Shown here: positions 42,416 to 51,585 of the stretch, piece by piece
How the letters are laid out: every line of letters starts with the position of its first letter
Numbering within the stretch: position 1 is the stretch's first letter
Source of the DNA: Methylobacterium sp. J-030
Lineage (GTDB): Bacteria > Pseudomonadota > Alphaproteobacteria > Rhizobiales > Beijerinckiaceae
Length of the DNA stretch: 64,000 nt
Direction of reading: 5' to 3'
Assembly: GCF_022829545.1 (NCBI RefSeq)
Contig: NZ_JAKSYM010000091.1
Location: 1-64,000, forward strand
Translations under genes and position numbers: made by a program
The notes under the pieces: model-generated
Told to the model about the DNA's origin: nothing
What the model saw: only the letters and a program-made list of their open reading frames with translations
Database searches by the model: none

Positions 42416-43402
42416 TCAGAGGAACTTCGCCCCGGCATGGTCGCGGAAGGCTCGCGAGCGCCGGTCGTAGACCTTGAGGGTGTCGACGCTCCGATGCCGG
42501 GTCACGTCCATGACCTTCAGCACATCGGCGCCAGCGGCCAGCGCCGAGGTCACGAAGCCGGCTCGCAAGCTGTGGCCGGAGAAGATCGCCGGATCGAGAC
42601 CGGCCGCCTCCGCTCGAGACTTCACCACCGCGGCCACGGATTGCGGCGTGAGGCCGTGGGGGCTGATGCGGCCGCCCTTGGCGATCGACCGGAACACCGG
42701 GCCCTCGGCGATGCCGGCGGCCTTGAGCCATGCCTCCAGGGCCTCGACGGGTTTCAGCTTCGATCCGGACGGGATCGCGACCGTGTGGCCGGCGCCCTCC
42801 TGGTCGGTCTTGGACCGCGGGATGGTGACGATGACGCCCTCATCGGCCCATTCGAGATCCGAGACCTGGAGCGCCACCAGCTCGGAGCGGCGCAGCGCCG
42901 CCGCGAAGCCGATGAGGAGCAACGCGCGGTCGCGCCTACCCATCAAGTCGGCCGGGACCTTTCGCAGCATCCGCTTCATCGCATCCGCCGTGACAGGTGC
43001 CTTCCGGTTTGGTTTGGTGCCGAGGGTGCGGCGGATACCCTTCACCGTCGCCTTGGCTACCTCGTTGTTCGTCGGCGGCTCGAACCCTTTGGCCTTGTGG
43101 GCAGCGGCGATCGCGGCGACATGCAGCCGGATCGTCGCCGGCTTACGGCCGGTCGAGGCCATGTGGCTCAAGTAGGCGACAGTCGCCTCGACGCTGGCCG
43201 GCAGCTCGGTTGAGACGCCGTTGACCGCGCACCAGGCCCGGAACGCTGTGAAAGCGCCGCGATAGGCTTCGGCGGTCCGCTCCGAACGGGCCGAGACGGC
43301 GAAAGCTTTGGCTCCGGCCAGAGCCTCTTGGAAGCTCGGGGAGTAGACGACAAGTTCAGCGCTCGCGCGCTCTGCCGGCGCAACCGGCACCGGCAAGTTC
43401 AT
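42416..43402 (-). CDS. second tyrosine recombinase (XerC-like)
   Basis: A 328-residue enzyme. N-terminal SAM-like domain (AVSARSERTAEAYRGAFTAF, SVEATVAYLSHMASTGRKPA) and a catalytic domain with Arg in IGFAAALRRSELVALQ, Lys in IPRSKTDQEG, FSGHSLRAGFVTSAL, DVTRHRSVDTLKVYDRR with the Tyr. All catalytic residues are present, so it looks active. It differs from the integrase near attL and may come from a nested element or do another job such as dimer resolution. Confidence 0.9.
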   Translation of the reverse strand: MNLPVPVAPAERASAELVVYSPSFQEALAGAKAFAVSARSERTAEAYRGAFTAFRAWCAVNGVSTELPASVEATVAYLSHMASTGRKPATIRLHVAAIAAAHKAKGFEPPTNNEVAKATVKGIRRTLGTKPNRKAPVTADAMKRMLRKVPADLMGRRDRALLLIGFAAALRRSELVALQVSDLEWADEGVIVTIPRSKTDQEGAGHTVAIPSGSKLKPVEALEAWLKAAGIAEGPVFRSIAKGGRISPHGLTPQSVAAVVKSRAEAAGLDPAIFSGHSLRAGFVTSALAAGADVLKVMDVTRHRSVDTLKVYDRRSRAFRDHAGAKFL

Positions 43403-43463
43403 TGCGATCTCTCTGCTTATAGAGGCTTTAGATCAGGGGCCCGAATACCATCGACAACAACGG

Positions 43464-44300
43464 TTATGGATGGTTTTTCCCGCTACGGATTTGGGTTCCG
43501 GATTGAGACATCGCGGCACGGATGCGATCGGGCATCCGACCTCGTGCGCAACCGCGGCCGGCGGCAGGCTTCGGAGCCGTTCCGACCTTCACCGCCGCGC
43601 CATCCGACCGGGCGGCATTCACGTTCGCGGCGTCGGCCGGCATCGCCTCGTCCCGGTGTTCCGGCACCAGGAAGCCCCACAGCTCGGCGAGCGACAGGAG
43701 CCCGCGGCGGAGGCGATCGAGCGCGACCGATGCGGCGACGCGGTTGCCGTAGCCGAGATCCTGGCCGATGGCGTCGAGCGTCCGTTCGGCGATCACCACA
43801 CCATGAACGACCGTCCAATCCGCCGGATGCACCGTGGCCTCAGCCCGGTAGAACGCCCGCCGAGAGGCCTCCATCGTCTCGGTGATGGTGCCGCGCTCCG
43901 TCAGATCGGAGCGCCCATTCGAGCCGCCATCGTTGGCCGCACCGACGAAACCCGACAGGCCGGCGCGGTAGTGGTGATGACGGAGCCGCTCGCCGGCCGC
44001 GTGCAGCAGACGGTTCCGATCCGGGTCAGCCTCGTCCAGGCGGTTGCGGGCCGCTAGCCCGTCGAGGGGCGCCGGCGCCAGCCGCACGATGCCCTCGCCC
44101 TGGACGATGGCGGCAGCGCCAGATCCGATGATCCGCACCCGGCCGCCGGCCTCGCGCACAGCCGTGAACCCGACCTTCGCCTGTCGGGCCGGCGCAGCGT
44201 CCGCGTCCCGGCCCGACGTCACGGTTGGCTCGGCCGCCAGCGCACGCACGGTCGCGAGCGTCACCGGGGCCGCGTTGCGCTTGCGCCCTGCCCTCCGCAT
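43464..44300 (-). CDS. hypothetical phage regulator-like protein (278 aa, DUF6456-like)
   Basis: ATG 44300 has a CCGGAGGG site. N-terminus MRRAGRKRNAAPVTLATVRA is basic. The middle reads RNRLLHAAGERLRHHHYRAG, then DWTVVHGVVIAERTLDAIGQ and LDRLRRGLLSLAELWG, an arrangement like the DUF6456 domain of alphaproteobacterial phages and gene transfer agents; I am only moderately sure. The tail is low-complexity. It heads the leftward run of element genes. Confidence 0.65.
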   Translation of the reverse strand: MRRAGRKRNAAPVTLATVRALAAEPTVTSGRDADAAPARQAKVGFTAVREAGGRVRIIGSGAAAIVQGEGIVRLAPAPLDGLAARNRLDEADPDRNRLLHAAGERLRHHHYRAGLSGFVGAANDGGSNGRSDLTERGTITETMEASRRAFYRAEATVHPADWTVVHGVVIAERTLDAIGQDLGYGNRVAASVALDRLRRGLLSLAELWGFLVPEHRDEAMPADAANVNAARSDGAAVKVGTAPKPAAGRGCARGRMPDRIRAAMSQSGTQIRSGKNHP

Positions 44301-44324
44301 ACCGAACCCTCCGGGCAATAAAAA

Positions 44325-44351
44325 AGCCCGCGCGGATCGCTCCGCCGGGCT
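44325..44351 (-). terminator. hairpin with T-run in the leftward leader
   Basis: AGCCCG (44325-44330) and CGGGCT (44346-44351) form the base of a stem with extra CGGAG/CCGCG pairing; on the minus strand TTTTTTATT follows. It looks like an intrinsic terminator or attenuator 25 bases before the 43464-44300 gene. The remaining bases up to 44680 hold no gene I can support. Confidence 0.5.
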
Positions 44352-44680
44352 CATCTCTTTCGGCCGCACGTCGCGACCCTGCATTAATTCTGCATTACAG
44401 CCCGCGAATTGTCAAGGTTTCAGAGGCTGAAGCCGCTGACAGCGCTACAGTTCTGGCTTGGGGTTCGACGGCAGAACTACGCGATCCGATGTCACCACGC
44501 GGCAATGGACCTCTGTGACCAACGCCCCATCCTCGAGCGGCAGGGGTTTGCGATCATTGCCAACATGGTATGCAAGCTCCCACGTACTAAGAGCCGAGCT
44601 TATCCACAGGTTTAAGCCTTTCGAAACAGTCAAGCTTCAGCTTAGGAGCAAACCACAAATTTAATTTTGCAGGCAGCTCG

Positions 44681-45373
44681 ATGAAGAAAAAACCCCTTCA
44701 GCCACCAACCCTTACAGCAGTTCTCGTCGAGATAGCAAGTCTCGATGACGTAGCCTTTCTTAAGCTGAAAGCAGAGACCGACGGACCCAACGCTTTTGAC
44801 TCCGAGAAAGAGCGCATTCAAACCGTCGCACCTTTATTGGGAACAGATGAAGATAGCGTCAAATTTATAATGACTGCACTAAATTATTTTTACCAGCAAT
44901 TACACAAGGAAACAAATAATGAAGTTAATGTTGAAGAGACATTAGAGGGCTTCGTGGACTCAGTAATAGACCAAGATGAACTCGAAGCTGAAGACATTCC
45001 TTCTCAAGATCAGCGCAAAATTATAGTAAATAGGCTGTCAAATCTTCTGCAAAAAAGAGATAGCGTCGATGTATTCAACAAGCACGAGAGATTGAGATGG
45101 GGCTTCTTGCCTGCCGCGACAACATTTTCAACGTTTATTGATTTACGGCCCAATCTATCAGAAGATATGACCGCAATTGACGAACTTATCCCGGTCATAC
45201 AATGCCTGATCAGGACCGATGCGGTCGATCCAGCTCAGAAGAATTTTGTTTTCCAAATGGATCCAAGAAGTCTAAAAAAATTGAAAGACGAAATCGAACG
45301 GGCTGAAAGAAAGCTTTCAAATATTGTGAATAACGATGATCTGAAAAAACTGATGACGAAGCGCCGCCCATGA
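44681..45373 (+). CDS. unknown AT-rich cargo protein 1 (230 aa)
   Basis: First gene of a three-gene operon that is far more AT-rich than anything around it. It starts MKKKPLQPPTLTAVLVEIAS, has an acidic helical centre (NNEVNVEETLEGFVDSVIDQ), LRWGFLPAATTFSTFIDLRP, and a helical charged tail (LKKLKDEIERAERKLSNIV). No signal peptide or membrane helix. I do not recognise it. The next gene overlaps its stop (ATGA), so they are coupled. Confidence 0.82.
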   Translation: MKKKPLQPPTLTAVLVEIASLDDVAFLKLKAETDGPNAFDSEKERIQTVAPLLGTDEDSVKFIMTALNYFYQQLHKETNNEVNVEETLEGFVDSVIDQDELEAEDIPSQDQRKIIVNRLSNLLQKRDSVDVFNKHERLRWGFLPAATTFSTFIDLRPNLSEDMTAIDELIPVIQCLIRTDAVDPAQKNFVFQMDPRSLKKLKDEIERAERKLSNIVNNDDLKKLMTKRRP

Positions 45374-46161
45374 CAGATCTCTATGATTTATATGGCAAAC
45401 AACCTCTCAAGGAACGGCGGACCGATCCTCGATCAATTCAATTACCTGATCCGTCTGATGAGAACTCGGATGTAATAAAAGAATTCAAGAATACGATAAA
45501 TATCCCTGTCAGGCGCCGGCCAATTGCTAGACCAAGGGTAGGTCTAGTTCAAAATCCTGCCATTCACGGAACTGATCTATCTGATTTGATCGCTGGAGGT
45601 TGGATCTCTGTGGTGCCAGCTGCACACAGCGGGTTCGAAGGATGGCCAGTTTTTCCGCTGCTAGAGCCAAAAATCAGAGAGGCTTCGGAATTCGCTCTTT
45701 CTCCTGAGACAATGGCGCTACTTAGATCTGCGATTTTGATATACTCGGATCGAAAACTGCCCCATTCAGACAAGTTCTTATTTTCAGAGCCTCAGGTGAT
45801 CCTGACGGATAAAGAGCTAACTAGATTAGTTTTCGATCAACTCGGTCTTATTTTTGCGGCGCTCGCCCGCCGTCTTGCTCAGGAAAAGACTCAATCAATA
45901 AATCTAACATCGTTTGGCGAGTTTTTGCCGGAGATAGATGTTTTGATTCAGAGTAGAATTCCGTTCCCGCCAAGATATATGGGTCATCTCAGTGATCAGA
46001 TCTTTGCACAAATGCAAAACCACTCAATTTTAGAAAAGATGTCAGGTAGCTGGGGACGGATCGCTCGGAGTCATGAGGGTGAGATCGTCCTAATCATAGA
46101 GATGGAAACTCGCCCTGAGCCCGTCAATTCAGGCGCAACAGTTGTTATCGAAGAGTTGTAG
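45370..46161 (+). CDS. unknown AT-rich cargo protein 2 (263 aa)
   Basis: Soluble protein starting MTDLYDLYGKQPLKERRTDP, with a proline- and arginine-rich segment NIPVRRRPIARPRVGLVQNP, WISVVPAAHSGFEGWPVFPL in the middle and a beta-rich end EIVLIIEMETRPEPVNSGAT. No recognised family. It overlaps the upstream stop by 4 bases and the phosphoesterase start by 20 bases, so all three products are made together. Confidence 0.8.
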   Translation: MTDLYDLYGKQPLKERRTDPRSIQLPDPSDENSDVIKEFKNTINIPVRRRPIARPRVGLVQNPAIHGTDLSDLIAGGWISVVPAAHSGFEGWPVFPLLEPKIREASEFALSPETMALLRSAILIYSDRKLPHSDKFLFSEPQVILTDKELTRLVFDQLGLIFAALARRLAQEKTQSINLTSFGEFLPEIDVLIQSRIPFPPRYMGHLSDQIFAQMQNHSILEKMSGSWGRIARSHEGEIVLIIEMETRPEPVNSGATVVIEEL

Positions 46162-47137
46162 AAAATTGCTTAGCTTTGTGCACATAACTGATCTTCATTT
46201 CTCGGCGACGCCGGGAGTATATAGTTTCATTGGCGCCGCCCTTTCGGAGCGTTACCAAGCAGGCGTCGGCATAGTTCAGGATTTCTTTAACGGGCGGCAC
46301 TCGCCTGAGATTGCTGAAATTGCCGCGGATTTTATCCAGCGACGACTAGGTGATCACGATTGCATATTGCTGACGGGAGATCTCGCCACACGGGGGACCC
46401 AATCGGATCTACAAACAGCTCGTGATTACGTTCTCTCGCCATCGGCAAATGGCACAACCTATCAAACATCGACTGGCCGGCCAACGTTGAGCGTTGGAAA
46501 CAGACCAGTGGTCCTACTGCCAGGCAATCACGATAGATTTGAAGACTCGAAATGCGTTCCTGGCGGCACGATGTTTGATAGCGTATTCGGAGATAAATGG
46601 ACTAAGGGACCACAATCAGTTCAAGTAAATGCGGTGTGTGGGTTAGATGGAACTACTATAAACGTTATATGCGCTGATTTTACGCTGCCGTCAGCTCAGC
46701 ACGCTGATCCGCCTGCATTCTTTCCGGGCCAAGGCCGCTGCATCGAGGATGTAGTGAGAGAACTCTCAAGAGTGACGTTGGCTTCGAGGGTGAAATATCC
46801 TCGTAGAGGCATAATCTGGGTAAGTCATTTCCCGCCATCCTTCCCAAATGAACCTGTTGGCCGCCTTTTGGAACTCGTGGATAGCCACTTCCTATTAGAT
46901 GCGGCCAGAAACTGTGGAATCAAATATCTAATATGTGGTCACACTCATCGCCAGTATTATGTTGATGCCGCCGACATCATCCTGATCGTTGGCGGAACTG
47001 CCTGTATGCTCCACTCATCAAACGGCAATTGGATCAATTCGTTGAGGTTTGAGGTCAACAACGGCGAAGCGGATATCGTTGAATTTTCTAGTTTCGAATT
47101 TAGCCAGGAGGATAAAGATTTTGTCTATCGACCCTGA
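46142..47137 (+). CDS. calcineurin-like metallophosphoesterase, cargo protein 3
   Basis: A 331-residue protein with the full two-metal signature: DLHF (Asp17, His19), LLTGDLAT (Asp80), GNHD at 128-131, WVSHFPP (His229) and CGHTHRQ at 266-269. The family includes phosphodiesterases and nucleases acting on DNA, RNA or cyclic nucleotides. TTG at 46142 or 46168 is the start; there is no ATG that keeps Asp17. Together with the two unknown proteins it may form a defence system, which is inference. Confidence 0.88.
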   Translation: MLSKSCRKLLSFVHITDLHFSATPGVYSFIGAALSERYQAGVGIVQDFFNGRHSPEIAEIAADFIQRRLGDHDCILLTGDLATRGTQSDLQTARDYVLSPSANGTTYQTSTGRPTLSVGNRPVVLLPGNHDRFEDSKCVPGGTMFDSVFGDKWTKGPQSVQVNAVCGLDGTTINVICADFTLPSAQHADPPAFFPGQGRCIEDVVRELSRVTLASRVKYPRRGIIWVSHFPPSFPNEPVGRLLELVDSHFLLDAARNCGIKYLICGHTHRQYYVDAADIILIVGGTACMLHSSNGNWINSLRFEVNNGEADIVEFSSFEFSQEDKDFVYRP

Positions 47138-47241
47138 GAGGCTGATTTATCGAATGCGCTTGTGAGGAATGAAGTTTAATGTCTTCAAAGGCCTATTATT
47201 GTGGGGGCCTACTCGTACCCTCTCCGGCATGGCGGTTCTGG

Positions 47242-47301
47242 CGGTTTGCAGCCGCGGGAAAATCCTGAACCATTTCAATTGGGGGCTTCTCAGCGGTTTG
47301 C
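47242..47301 (+). repeat. arm-type integrase sites, right side (two CGGTTTGC octamers)
   Basis: CGGTTTGC occurs at 47242-47249 and 47294-47301, in the same orientation as the three copies inside attL; the last ends 33 bases before attR. In the excised circle the five copies would flank the core on both sides. Confidence 0.55.
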
Positions 47302-47334
47302 TGGAATTCGTGTTACGGAACAGCACCAAGGCTG

Positions 47335-47390
47335 AGCTTGAGGTGCTAGTCCCGCGAGGGGTGGAGGTTCGAGTCCTCTTGGCCGCACCA
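47335..47390 (+). repeat. attR, 56-bp direct repeat
   Basis: Identical to 30456-30511. The upstream part of the tRNA is missing here (AAGGCTG replaces GCGCT), so this copy is not a functional tRNA. It marks the right end of the element. Confidence 0.93.
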
Positions 47391-47506
47391 ATCTTTTCCC
47401 GAACAACGAGAAGAGATTGGTGCACAGTGACGTGACGCGGGCGACCGGCCCCCACGCAGCAACCTGACACAGCCCTGCAAGACGCGCGGCCGATACTCGC
47501 CCAGGC

Positions 47507-47779
47507 TCAGCGGCCCGAGGGCGCGCCGGATGTGCCGTGCTGGAATCCCGACGCGTTAGGCGGCCCCTTCATCTTGCCGTCCTGGCTGGCTGTGTTGTCC
47601 GGGGTCGTCGTGCCGGCAGTCCCGGTGGTCTCGGCTTTGCCGAAGCCCGCAGCATTGGGCGAGCCCTTCATACGGGGCGTCGTGCCGGGCGTGCCGGCGG
47701 CACCGGTATTCTCGGCGGCCCAGGCCCCGCTCCCCATCGACAACAGGGCCACAGCCGCGATCACTGCGGTCTTGCGCAT
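47507..47779 (-). CDS. small secreted protein with two similar motifs (90 aa)
   Basis: From ATG 47779: signal peptide RKTAVIAAVALLSMGSGAWA, then a Thr/Gly-rich mature part with two copies of a short motif, RMKGSPNAAGFGK and KMKGPPNASGFQH. No known family; similar short exported proteins are frequent in Methylobacterium, from memory. The first motif follows a Gly/Thr/Pro spacer. It is probably monocistronic. Confidence 0.7.
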   Translation of the reverse strand: MRKTAVIAAVALLSMGSGAWAAENTGAAGTPGTTPRMKGSPNAAGFGKAETTGTAGTTTPDNTASQDGKMKGPPNASGFQHGTSGAPSGR

Positions 47780-47878
47780 GGCAATCTCCTCGAGCGTTCC
47801 ACGATCACGTCTCGCGCGTGACCTGCGCATCAACGTCCACGCCGGCAGCCCGTTCACTGCGTTGGATCACCCATCCGG

Positions 47879-48442
47879 CTAGCGGACGGTGATCGCGTTT
47901 TTGATGGTGTCGTAATCCCCGCGCTTCAGGACCCGACGCGTCACGAGGTCGTCAGGTGCCGTATAGGGGCGAAACTCGATGATCCGCCGACCGATCATGC
48001 CGGCCCCCAGCGCGTTCAATTGCTCGACCGAAGCCGTGTTGAGATCGACGCTCCCAGCGGGCAACGCGGCGGGATCCTGAGCCGCGTTGGGCACCGTCTC
48101 CGTTCGCAAAGCCGTTGCCGACGGATTGTCGGGTTGCCGCGCGGGAGAACCGGGATCGGCCGATGAACCGGGGGCCACCGGCGGCCCGGCCGGAGCGGCG
48201 GCGGGCGGGGATGGCGCCGTCGCCACCATCCCCGGCCCGGAGGACGATCCCGGCGCGATGGTCCGAATGGATTGCCCCCTGGCATCCACGGGGGTTCGCG
48301 GCTGTTGCGACAGCGGAACGGCCGCGGCGGCGCGCTTGTCCGGGCCGCCTTGAGGACGAGGGCCATAGCCGATCCAGAGGGCAGCGAAGATCACCGCGAT
48401 CACCGCCAGACCGGCGCTCACCGACAGAACCGAACGGATCAT
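47879..48442 (-). CDS. membrane-anchored helix-hairpin-helix protein (ComEA-like domain)
   Basis: 187 residues: N-terminal transmembrane anchor ([20 protein letters not shown]), a long Pro/Ala/Gly linker (about residues 30-125), and a C-terminal helix-hairpin-helix: [40 protein letters not shown]. Such domains bind DNA non-specifically in ComEA, but a role in uptake is not shown. Gene ends 99 bases from the small secreted protein. Confidence 0.8.
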   Translation of the reverse strand: MIRSVLSVSAGLAVIAVIFAALWIGYGPRPQGGPDKRAAAAVPLSQQPRTPVDARGQSIRTIAPGSSSGPGMVATAPSPPAAAPAGPPVAPGSSADPGSPARQPDNPSATALRTETVPNAAQDPAALPAGSVDLNTASVEQLNALGAGMIGRRIIEFRPYTAPDDLVTRRVLKRGDYDTIKNAITVR

Positions 48443-48920
48443 TCTCCCCCCTCTTCGGCTGGCCCGAACCCTGTTTGGAGCCGCGACACCGCCTGCGCTT
48501 CCTCAGGGATCACACGGGGCAATTCAAGGTTCGTTCGAGCCTCGCTGGATTGTCTCAACAGCGGGCGATCGCTGGTCCTCGGACCCAGGCCTCACCTCTA
48601 TACCGGGTTGCGACCGGCGAAGGACGATCTGCGCCGGCGGGGGCGGTGCCATGCGCGGAGACCGACCTTGCTCCATTGACTTCGCAGCCGCACACCCGCA
48701 TATCGGCGATGCAGCGTCAGCGGCCGTCATGGCCCGCTTGAGGGGGCTGCGTGACGGATCGGGCGCCTCCCAGCGTGATCCGGCCCCCCTCTTCATAACG
48801 TGCATGCACCCGGGCCGCCCCATCACGCGGGCTGCCCCCTGCCAACGGACCGGCCCGAACACGACGCTGCTCGCACAAGATGCGAGGCGCCCGGCCGGCC
48901 CTGCTGCATCGGATACATCT

Positions 48921-50468
48921 TTGACCCAATTCACCGATTTCGGCCTTGCCCAGCCCGTATTGCGGGCGCTCGGCGAGGCTGGCTACGTCACGCCGACCCC
49001 GATCCAGGCCCAGGCGATCCCGCCGGCCATGGAGGGTCGCGACCTCTGCGGCATCGCACAGACGGGCACGGGCAAGACGGCGGCCTTCGCGCTGCCGATC
49101 CTGCACCGCCTCTCGCTCTCGGACCGCCGCGCCCCGCGCCGCGGCTGCCGCGTGCTGGTGCTCTCGCCGACCCGCGAGCTCGCCAACCAGATCGCAGAAT
49201 CGTTCTGCGATTACGGCCGCCACCTGTCCTACACCACCACGGTGGTGTTCGGCGGCGTCACCATCAGCCGTCAGGAGCGGGCGCTGGCCCCGGGCGTCGA
49301 CATCCTGGTCGCCACCCCCGGCCGGTTGATCGACCTGATCGAGCGCCGGTCGCTGACGCTGGAGGGCGTCGAGATCCTCGTCCTCGACGAGGCCGACCAG
49401 ATGCTCGACCTCGGCTTCATCCACGCCCTCAAGCGCATCGTGAAGATGCTGCCCGAGAAGCGCCAGAGCCTGTTCTTCTCGGCCACCATGCCGAAGAACA
49501 TCGCCGGCCTCGCGAGCCAGTACCTGAAGGATCCGGTGCAGGTCGCTGTGACGCCGGTCGCCACCACGGCCGAGCGGGTCGAGCAGCAGGTGATCTTCGT
49601 CCACACCGGCGCCAAGCAGGCGCTGCTCGGCCACATCCTGCGCGATCCGGGAATCGAGCGCGTGCTCGTCTTCACCCGCACGAAGCACGGGGCGGACCGC
49701 GTCGTGCGCGGCCTCGACAAGGTCGGGATCGCGGCGGCGGCGATCCACGGCAACAAGAGCCAGCCCCAGCGCGAGCGGGCGCTCGCCGCCTTCAAGGACG
49801 GCGCCTGCCGGGTGCTGGTCGCCACCGACATCGCGGCCCGCGGCATCGACGTCGAGGCCGTGAGCCACGTGATCAATTTCGACCTCCCGAACGTGCCCGA
49901 GAGCTACGTCCACCGGATCGGCCGCACCGCCCGGGCCGGCGCGGACGGGCTCGCCATCTCGTTCTGCAACGACGAGGAGAGGGCCTACCTGCGCGACATC
50001 GAGCGCATCACCCGCCAGAAGGTGCCGGTGACGGGCTTCCCCGAGGGCTTCACCCCGCCCTCGCGCCAGGAGGCGGCCGAGATCGCCCGCGAGGAGGAGC
50101 GCCGGCCCGAGCGGCAGCAGCAGCGCCCCGGCGGCGGCCGTCCGGGCCAGCGGCCCCGGCAGCAGCAGGGCCGTCCCCAGCAGGGCCGGCCCGAGGGCGG
50201 CCGCGGCTTCGGCGGCCAGGGCGCGCCCCGGCAGGGCCGGCCGCAGGATGGCCGGACGGACGGGCGCAACGACAACCGCGGTCCCGCCCCGCAGGCACGC
50301 GAGGCCCGTGCGGACCGGCCGGCCCGGCCGCAGGGCGAGCAGCGTCCCAGCCAGGGCCGCCCGAACCGCGACGGCCGGCCCCAGCGGGCCGAGTCCCGCC
50401 CGCGCAACGGCGGCGGCGGTAGCGAGGGCCGCAACATCGGCTGGCTGGAGCGGGCGCCCCGCTCCTGA
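48921..50468 (+). CDS. DEAD-box ATP-dependent RNA helicase with basic Gly/Arg/Gln tail
   Basis: About 515 residues from TTG 48921. Motifs in order: [14 protein letters not shown] with Q motif [21 protein letters not shown] (Walker A), [36 protein letters not shown], then [12 protein letters not shown] and [10 protein letters not shown]. Residues about 390-515 are an RGG-like tail rich in Gln, Gly, Pro and Arg. An in-frame ATG at 48804 or 48651 would add non-homologous residues. The 478 bases upstream may be a long leader; no other gene is seen there. Confidence 0.93.
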   Translation: MTQFTDFGLAQPVLRALGEAGYVTPTPIQAQAIPPAMEGRDLCGIAQTGTGKTAAFALPILHRLSLSDRRAPRRGCRVLVLSPTRELANQIAESFCDYGRHLSYTTTVVFGGVTISRQERALAPGVDILVATPGRLIDLIERRSLTLEGVEILVLDEADQMLDLGFIHALKRIVKMLPEKRQSLFFSATMPKNIAGLASQYLKDPVQVAVTPVATTAERVEQQVIFVHTGAKQALLGHILRDPGIERVLVFTRTKHGADRVVRGLDKVGIAAAAIHGNKSQPQRERALAAFKDGACRVLVATDIAARGIDVEAVSHVINFDLPNVPESYVHRIGRTARAGADGLAISFCNDEERAYLRDIERITRQKVPVTGFPEGFTPPSRQEAAEIAREEERRPERQQQRPGGGRPGQRPRQQQGRPQQGRPEGGRGFGGQGAPRQGRPQDGRTDGRNDNRGPAPQAREARADRPARPQGEQRPSQGRPNRDGRPQRAESRPRNGGGGSEGRNIGWLERAPRS

Positions 50469-50496
50469 ACCCGCGACATCGCCGGACATGAAACAG

Positions 50497-50530
50497 CCGC
50501 CCGGGACCCCACCGTCCCGGGCGGTTTTTT
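50497..50530 (+). terminator. intrinsic terminator after the helicase gene
   Basis: CCGCCCGGGAC (50497-50507) pairs with GTCCCGGGCGG (50514-50524) across a 6-base loop and is followed by TTTTTT at 50525-50530. It lies 29 bases after the helicase stop. Confidence 0.92.
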
Positions 50531-50645
50531 CGTGCGCTCACACCTTCGCGAGGCCCCAAAGGTGCGTCTCGTAGCAGCTCGATCGCGCGCTAGTTGATCC
50601 AGCCGGCCGTAGGGCCAGCAAACCAATCATCGGAGAAAACGCCTT

Positions 50646-51119
50646 ATGCTCAGGATTCTGGTCCCGGCCGCCGCGCTCGTCGCCGCGTCGCTCTCGCCGG
50701 CTCTGGCCCTCGAAGTAACGAAATCCGTCGATGTCGCGGCTTCGCCGGAGACGGTGTGGAAGACCATCGGCGGGTTCTGCGGGATCGGCGATTGGCATCC
50801 GGTGATCGAGAAGTGCGCCCTGTCCAAGAAGGGCGGCAAGGATGTCCGCACGCTCAGCCTGAAGGGCGGCGGGACGATCGTCGAGGAGGAGGAATCCCGC
50901 AGCGACAAGAAGATGGACTACACCTACACGATCCTGCAGGGACCGCTGCCCGTCACCGACTACCACTCGACCATCATGGTCGCGAAGGCCGGCAGCGGCT
51001 CCAAGGTGACGTGGACGGGCACGTTCAAGGCCAAGGGCGCTCCCGACGACAAGGCCAAGGAGGCGATTGCGGGGGTCTACGACGCTGGCCTCAAGGGCAT
51101 CGCCGACAAGGCGAAGTAA
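50646..51119 (+). CDS. exported SRPBCC (polyketide cyclase-like) protein
   Basis: 157 residues with signal peptide (RILVPAAALVAASLSPALA). The mature part is a START/SRPBCC fold: VTKSVDVAASPETVWKTIGG, FCGIGDWHPVIEKCALSKKG, DYTYTILQGPLPVTDYHSTI and a C-terminal helix KEAIAGVYDAGLKGIADKAK. Such proteins bind small hydrophobic ligands; the ligand is unknown. The start has GGAGAAAACGCC upstream. Confidence 0.85.
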   Translation: MLRILVPAAALVAASLSPALALEVTKSVDVAASPETVWKTIGGFCGIGDWHPVIEKCALSKKGGKDVRTLSLKGGGTIVEEEESRSDKKMDYTYTILQGPLPVTDYHSTIMVAKAGSGSKVTWTGTFKAKGAPDDKAKEAIAGVYDAGLKGIADKAK

Positions 51120-51235
51120 CCCGGCTCCCCGCCCGGTGCGGGAGAGCGTCGCCGCTTTTCCGCACCGCGACAGGCGTCTTCCCTTCCGGGGCCGGCAACC
51201 CATCTCATCCAGCGGATTGTCAGGGGATCGGCATC

Positions 51236-51421
51236 ATGCGGTTCGAACTCTACCGGGACGCCAAGGGCGAGTGGCGCTGGCGCCTGCGGGCGCGCAACGG
51301 CGAGGTGATCGCCGATTCGGGCGAGGGCTACGTCCGCCGCGAGGATTGCGAGCACGGCATCGCCCTGGTGCGCCAATGCGCCGAGGCGCGCATCGAGGAC
51401 ATGACCACGAAGATCGCCTGA
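51236..51421 (+). CDS. YegP/DUF1508-family small protein (61 aa)
   Basis: Single DUF1508 repeat: MRFELYRDAKGEWRWRLRAR, NGEVIADSGEGYVRREDCEH, then GIALVRQCAEARIEDM. Family members are small cytosolic proteins of unknown role. ATG at 51236 follows AGGGGATCGG. Short, but the match to the family pattern is clear. Confidence 0.85.
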   Translation: MRFELYRDAKGEWRWRLRARNGEVIADSGEGYVRREDCEHGIALVRQCAEARIEDMTTKIA

Positions 51422-51585
51422 CGGTTCGGGTCTCAACCCGGGATCAACCCTGTCCGAACTCCGCAGCGGTTACGCTGCAACGCTTCGCCTCGCCCATGCG
51501 TTGCAGCGTTTCGGACCGGGCGGAGGTTCTCGCTTCCCGTGCGGTTCGTCGTCCGAGACGCAATCACGCAAAGGGAGTCGAGACC

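Larger units (their letters stand above)
30456..47390. mobile_element. integrated satellite-like element in tRNA-Leu(GAG), about 16.9 kb
   Basis: Bounded by identical 56-bp direct repeats (30456-30511 and 47335-47390) equal to the 3' part of the tRNA. Contents: integrase, excisionase-like protein, CI/Cro-type switch, methylase, replication-initiator-like gene with in-gene repeats, retron-like cassette, small-terminase-like gene, second recombinase and an AT-rich cargo operon. No head, tail, portal or large-terminase gene is seen. Size and layout fit a phage satellite (PICI-like) or a prophage remnant. Confidence 0.85.

Noticed and set aside
44445..44633. 62-residue minus-strand frame before the cargo operon
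   Set aside because: No ribosome site and no protein-like pattern; probably part of the cargo operon promoter region.
48717..50489. 590-codon minus-strand frame opposite the DEAD-box helicase
   Set aside because: Complete helicase motifs on the plus strand make this a shadow.
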